Shown piece after piece: positions 14,601 through 15,625 of a stretch of DNA of 15,625 bases (position 1 is its first letter; every line of letters starts with the position of its first letter). This stretch comes from Desulfobacteraceae bacterium (GTDB taxonomy: Bacteria; Desulfobacterota; DSM-4660; Desulfatiglandales; Desulfatiglandaceae). The position numbers and the translations under genes are program-made. The stretch covers positions 1 to 15,625 of the forward strand of contig JABMQV010000349.1 in NCBI GenBank assembly GCA_013203065.1, written 5' to 3'. The notes beneath the pieces are model-generated. The model worked only from the letters and a program-made list of their open reading frames with translations. It was not told the DNA's origin and made no database searches.

Positions 14601-14667
14601 GGATTTGGTGCTTGATAACAGTGCGGCGCTTTGTGAGGCGAGGCGCTGTCTCAGATGCGATCTCTAA
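11620..14667 (+). CDS. HydB/NuoF-like NADH-binding subunit fused to GltD/NfnB-like flavoprotein
   Basis: A 1015-residue soluble oxidoreductase. Domains: thioredoxin-like [2Fe-2S] (C12, C17, C49, C53); NuoF core with the FMN/NADH motif GLRGRGGAGFPTG (164-176), DEGDPGAF (197-204) and GAGAFVCGEETAL (279-291); the [4Fe-4S] set C456/C459/C462 plus C502. C532 and C537 remain from the usual HydB C-terminus. A GltD/NfnB-like module then replaces the normal ferredoxin tail (about 540-1015): C545/C549, C588/C592/C596, FAD loop GSGPAGL (641-647), NAD(P) loop GGGNSA (773-778), second FAD motif FFAGGDAVTGPATV (914-927), and terminal C1010/C1013. All nucleotide sites look intact. NuoF-type subunits react with NADH and NfnB-type subunits with NADPH and a bifurcating FAD, so an NADH/NADP(H)/ferredoxin transhydrogenase is the likeliest role. 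The partner is the NuoG-NuoE-like protein of this operon. Stn of Sporomusa and Geobacter SfrAB are the nearest ideas. Confidence 0.9.
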   Translation: MEKKYRVHLLICAGTSCVASGSLDLKDALASEIEKKGLENEVLLATTGCNGFCAAGPLMIAYPDGIFYQKLKVEDVPHFVEEYLEKGRVVEEHLFESPEADELIPKIKEIGFFSRQILVALRNRGLIDPDKIDEYIARDGYLGAAKALLEMKPGEIVEEMKSSGLRGRGGAGFPTGLKWQFCAASEGSPKYILCNADEGDPGAFMDRSILESDPHAVLEGMIVGGKAIGSQQGYIYVRAEYPLAIERLKTAIAQAKEYGLLGKDILGSGFDMDIDLYYGAGAFVCGEETALMRSIEGKRGMPRPRPPFPAHKGLWDKPSVLNNVETLANIPQIIYRGADWFSSLGTEKSTGTKVFALSGRVRNIGLIEVPMGTPLRSIIYDIGGGIPDGKRFKAVQLGGPSGGCVPEALIETPVDYESIVKTGAIVGSGGMVVMDETTCMVDLAKFFLGFTAEESCGKCTPCREGTRQLLEILERITRGLGEPEDLDRLEKLSKVIQMASLCGLGQTAPNPVMSTLRYFRHEYEAHIYDKHCATGTCKPISSPPCQSTCPTGQDVATYVALIGENKVEKAFEIIRKQNPLPMSLGRICPHPCESSCRRGEIDKPISICGLKRFAADRMRAALSRFQRVPTLYPDDKVAVVGSGPAGLTVAFDLVQKGYPVTIFEKLPVAGGMLHVGIPEYRLPRNVLTDEIGAIRHLGAELELGVTVGKDVTFEELANRGYKAFFLGVGAHKGLKLRIPGEDELEGCVDATAFLREIGLGDRKVPGRKVCVIGGGNSAIDAARTSLRLGAEEVHIVYRRQREQMPANPLEIEAAIEEGIHIDFLTNPVRLMGEGGKVVGMECILNELGEPDAGGRRRPVPIKGSEFVIECDVIIPAISQEPDLSFLPGDHKFLISRWNSFTVNEKTLETNIPGFFAGGDAVTGPATVVAAIGAGHRAAVSIDCYLKGREYEGYWYPKPQLKVDRLELTDEDDKLVRPELKELPVNERVNSFEEVDLVLDNSAALCEARRCLRCDL

Positions 14668-14736
14668 ACGACTCCAGTGCAGGCAGATGCTACGAAAATC
14701 CCTGTGGCTCAAGTAAGTTGCTCATAACGAAGTTTT

Positions 14737-14745
14737 AGGAAAGGA
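14737..14745 (+). promoter_or_regulatory. Strong ribosome binding site of CNB-fold gene
   Basis: AGGAAAGGA ends six bases before the ATG at 14752 and is one of the best Shine-Dalgarno matches in the window. It supports this start for the small CNB-fold protein. I see no convincing promoter in the 84 bases between the preceding stop and this gene. Confidence 0.55.
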
Positions 14746-14751
14746 AACACT

Positions 14752-15249
14752 ATGTCAAGATTAGACCTCTTAAAGACAGTGGGAGTATTTTCGGGTCTCG
14801 ACGAGAGTGAGATCGCCCAGATTGAGCCCATCTGTTCGGAAAAGGAATTTTATCGTAACGACACGATATTTCGGGGTGGCCAGGTAATCGGAGGGGGGGA
14901 TGATGCCAGGCATCTCTCTATCCTGGAAAAAGGGCGGGTGGATCTGCGTTTCGATCTGCCCATGCGTGAATCCGATGAAGAAACCACGGTTACCACAATA
15001 AAGCCAGGGCAATGCTTTGGCTGGTCCAGTCTGGTACCCCCTTATCGTTATACCCTTTCAGCCTATTGCACTTCGGATCAGAGCAGAGTTCTTGAGTTGA
15101 AGAGGGATGACCTCGTTGAGATCTTTGAGAGAGAGCATAAGATCGGATATATTGTGATGGGAAATCTCTCCAGAATTATCGCAAGGAGATTCTTTCTGCT
15201 TCAAGACGAATACGCAAAACAGGCGGGCCACCGTATGATGAGGTGGTAG
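14752..15249 (+). CDS. Stand-alone cyclic-nucleotide-binding-fold protein
   Basis: A 165-residue protein with a single CRP/PKA-type cNMP-binding jelly roll: VFSGLDESEIAQI (12-24), SILEKGRVDLRF (56-67), IKPGQCFGWSSLVPPYRYTLSA (83-104) and LELKRDDLVEIFERE (114-128). There is no helix-turn-helix after the fold, so it is unlikely to bind DNA as CRP/FNR proteins do. In the phosphate-binding cassette the usual Gly-Glu pair is replaced (FGW at 89-91), although an Arg (R99) is near the expected place. Cyclic-nucleotide binding is therefore uncertain, and it may sense another ligand or act by protein contact. It follows the redox operon by 84 bases in the same direction, so it may be co-transcribed and modulate the complex. 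Ligand and target unknown. Confidence 0.8.
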   Translation: MSRLDLLKTVGVFSGLDESEIAQIEPICSEKEFYRNDTIFRGGQVIGGGDDARHLSILEKGRVDLRFDLPMRESDEETTVTTIKPGQCFGWSSLVPPYRYTLSAYCTSDQSRVLELKRDDLVEIFEREHKIGYIVMGNLSRIIARRFFLLQDEYAKQAGHRMMRW

Positions 15250-15339
15250 GCCTCTTTGATTGGACTCAACGAAGCACCCGATATTGATATGGTTACAAAT
15301 CACCGAACAGGGCCGCCCTAACCTGGACAAGCCGAAAAA

Positions 15340-15374
15340 TTGAATATTGAATATTGGCGATTGGCCGTTGGTGG
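15340..15374 (+). repeat. Five tandem heptamers beginning TTG
   Basis: Reading in sevens gives TTGAATA, TTGAATA, TTGGCGA, TTGGCCG, TTGGTGG. The first two units are identical; the others share TTG and G-rich remainders. It is too short and too divergent to be a CRISPR or a classic minisatellite. Seven-base phased intergenic repeats of this flavour may recur elsewhere in the genome, which I cannot check. Confidence 0.5.
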
Positions 15375-15526
15375 GGCTCGCTTCCCCTAAGACCGTTCCA
15401 TTCCCCCTGTCCCCCCGTCCCTATTCCATATGCCTGTGAGAGCGCAGTCCAAATCCACAATCGGCTCAAGTATATCATGAAACTATAGGCGTGACCCCAG
15501 TGCAAGAAAGATTTTGACTAATTCTG

Positions 15527-15566
15527 ATGACTTAGTATCATTGCAAGCAATTTCCTGATAAGTCAT
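15527..15566. repeat. Inverted repeat ATGACTTA/TAAGTCAT around TTGCAAGCAA
   Basis: ATGACTTA (15527-15534) is perfectly complementary to TAAGTCAT (15559-15566). After a three-base bulge (GTA) on the left arm the stem can continue as TCA/TGA, and the loop contains the small palindrome TTGCAAGCAA (15541-15550). No T run follows. It could be an operator for a gene beyond the window or a transcript hairpin; the evidence is the symmetry alone. Confidence 0.4.
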
Positions 15567-15625
15567 GGAGAAGTAACCGCGTTTCCGGAATGGGGTTCGG
15601 GGGTTTCTTGAAGGCGTTCTCTCAA

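Larger units (their letters stand above)
15250..15625. other. Gene-free 376-base stretch
   Basis: No reading frame here has family signatures or a good ribosome site. The stretch contains a TTG-phased heptamer repeat (15340-15374), C-rich tracts (about 15404-15420), and a dyad (15527-15566). I see no clear GC-rich stem followed by a T run that would mark a terminator after the CNB-fold gene. The end of the window may be the upstream region of a gene lying outside. Confidence 0.6.

Noticed and set aside
6495..14667. Electron-bifurcating [FeFe]-hydrogenase (HydABC)
   Set aside because: Accessory genes and the NuoF-type core match, but no H-cluster motifs of HydA occur in any frame.
6495..14667. 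Complex I (nuo) operon
   Set aside because: Only NuoE/F/G-type soluble parts are present; no membrane subunits, NuoB/C/D/I or quinone module.
13243..14712. 489-codon open frame on the minus strand opposite the NuoF-GltD gene
   Set aside because: It is a mirror of a high-GC coding region; no family motifs, low-complexity composition, and the plus-strand frame here contains unmistakable flavoprotein motifs.
15340..15374. CRISPR array
   Set aside because: The units are seven bases with no spacers.

Overview
The window (about 55% GC by eye, anaerobe-type redox enzymes throughout) reads as a single-strand locus from a strict anaerobe. The closest fit is a deltaproteobacterial (Desulfobacterota) sulfate reducer or syntroph. 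The taxon is inferred from gene style (C-D-G-E-A-B rnf order, FdhA-like and HydB-like proteins); no rRNA or other phylogenetic marker is present. All thirteen convincing genes lie on the + strand. There are no tRNAs, mobile elements or CRISPR arrays.

Region 1 (23-6418) is an rnfCDGEAB operon. Rnf complexes are membrane ion pumps that normally couple ferredoxin oxidation to NAD+ reduction. This one is unusual at three points. RnfC keeps its two ferredoxin-type [4Fe-4S] motifs, but the Gly-rich flavin/NADH-binding segment and the following Asn/Glu-rich segment are replaced by an NqrA-like sequence. RnfD has Tyr where the covalent FMN-acceptor Thr is expected. RnfB is fused to a GltD/NfnB-type module of about 485 residues whose cysteines are kept but whose nucleotide-binding motifs are degraded. 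RnfA, RnfE and RnfG keep their key residues.

Region 2 (6495-14667) encodes a soluble NADH-linked flavin/Fe-S complex of the HydABC/NuoEFG type. A 971-residue protein joins a NuoG/FdhA-like chain to a NuoE domain; its molybdopterin part lacks the catalytic Cys/Sec-His segment and the C-terminal pterin-binding domain. A 1015-residue protein joins a HydB/NuoF-like chain to an apparently intact GltD/NfnB-like flavoprotein. Between them sit four small genes (DRTGG domain, PHP phosphoesterase, GHKL ATPase, thioredoxin-like [2Fe-2S] protein) that are recurrent companions of electron-bifurcating hydrogenase operons. No [FeFe]-hydrogenase subunit is present. The best functional guess is an electron-bifurcating NADH/ferredoxin/NADP(H) transhydrogenase, related in idea to Stn of Sporomusa ovata and Nfn.

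Region 3 (14752-15625) holds a stand-alone cyclic-nucleotide-binding-fold protein, then 376 bases without a gene that contain a TTG-phased heptamer repeat and one dyad.

Working model (inference): the Rnf pump has lost its own NAD site and is wired, through the RnfB-fused GltD-like module, to the neighbouring soluble transhydrogenase or to another donor. The two GltD-type modules in one locus, one intact and one decayed, are the most distinctive feature.
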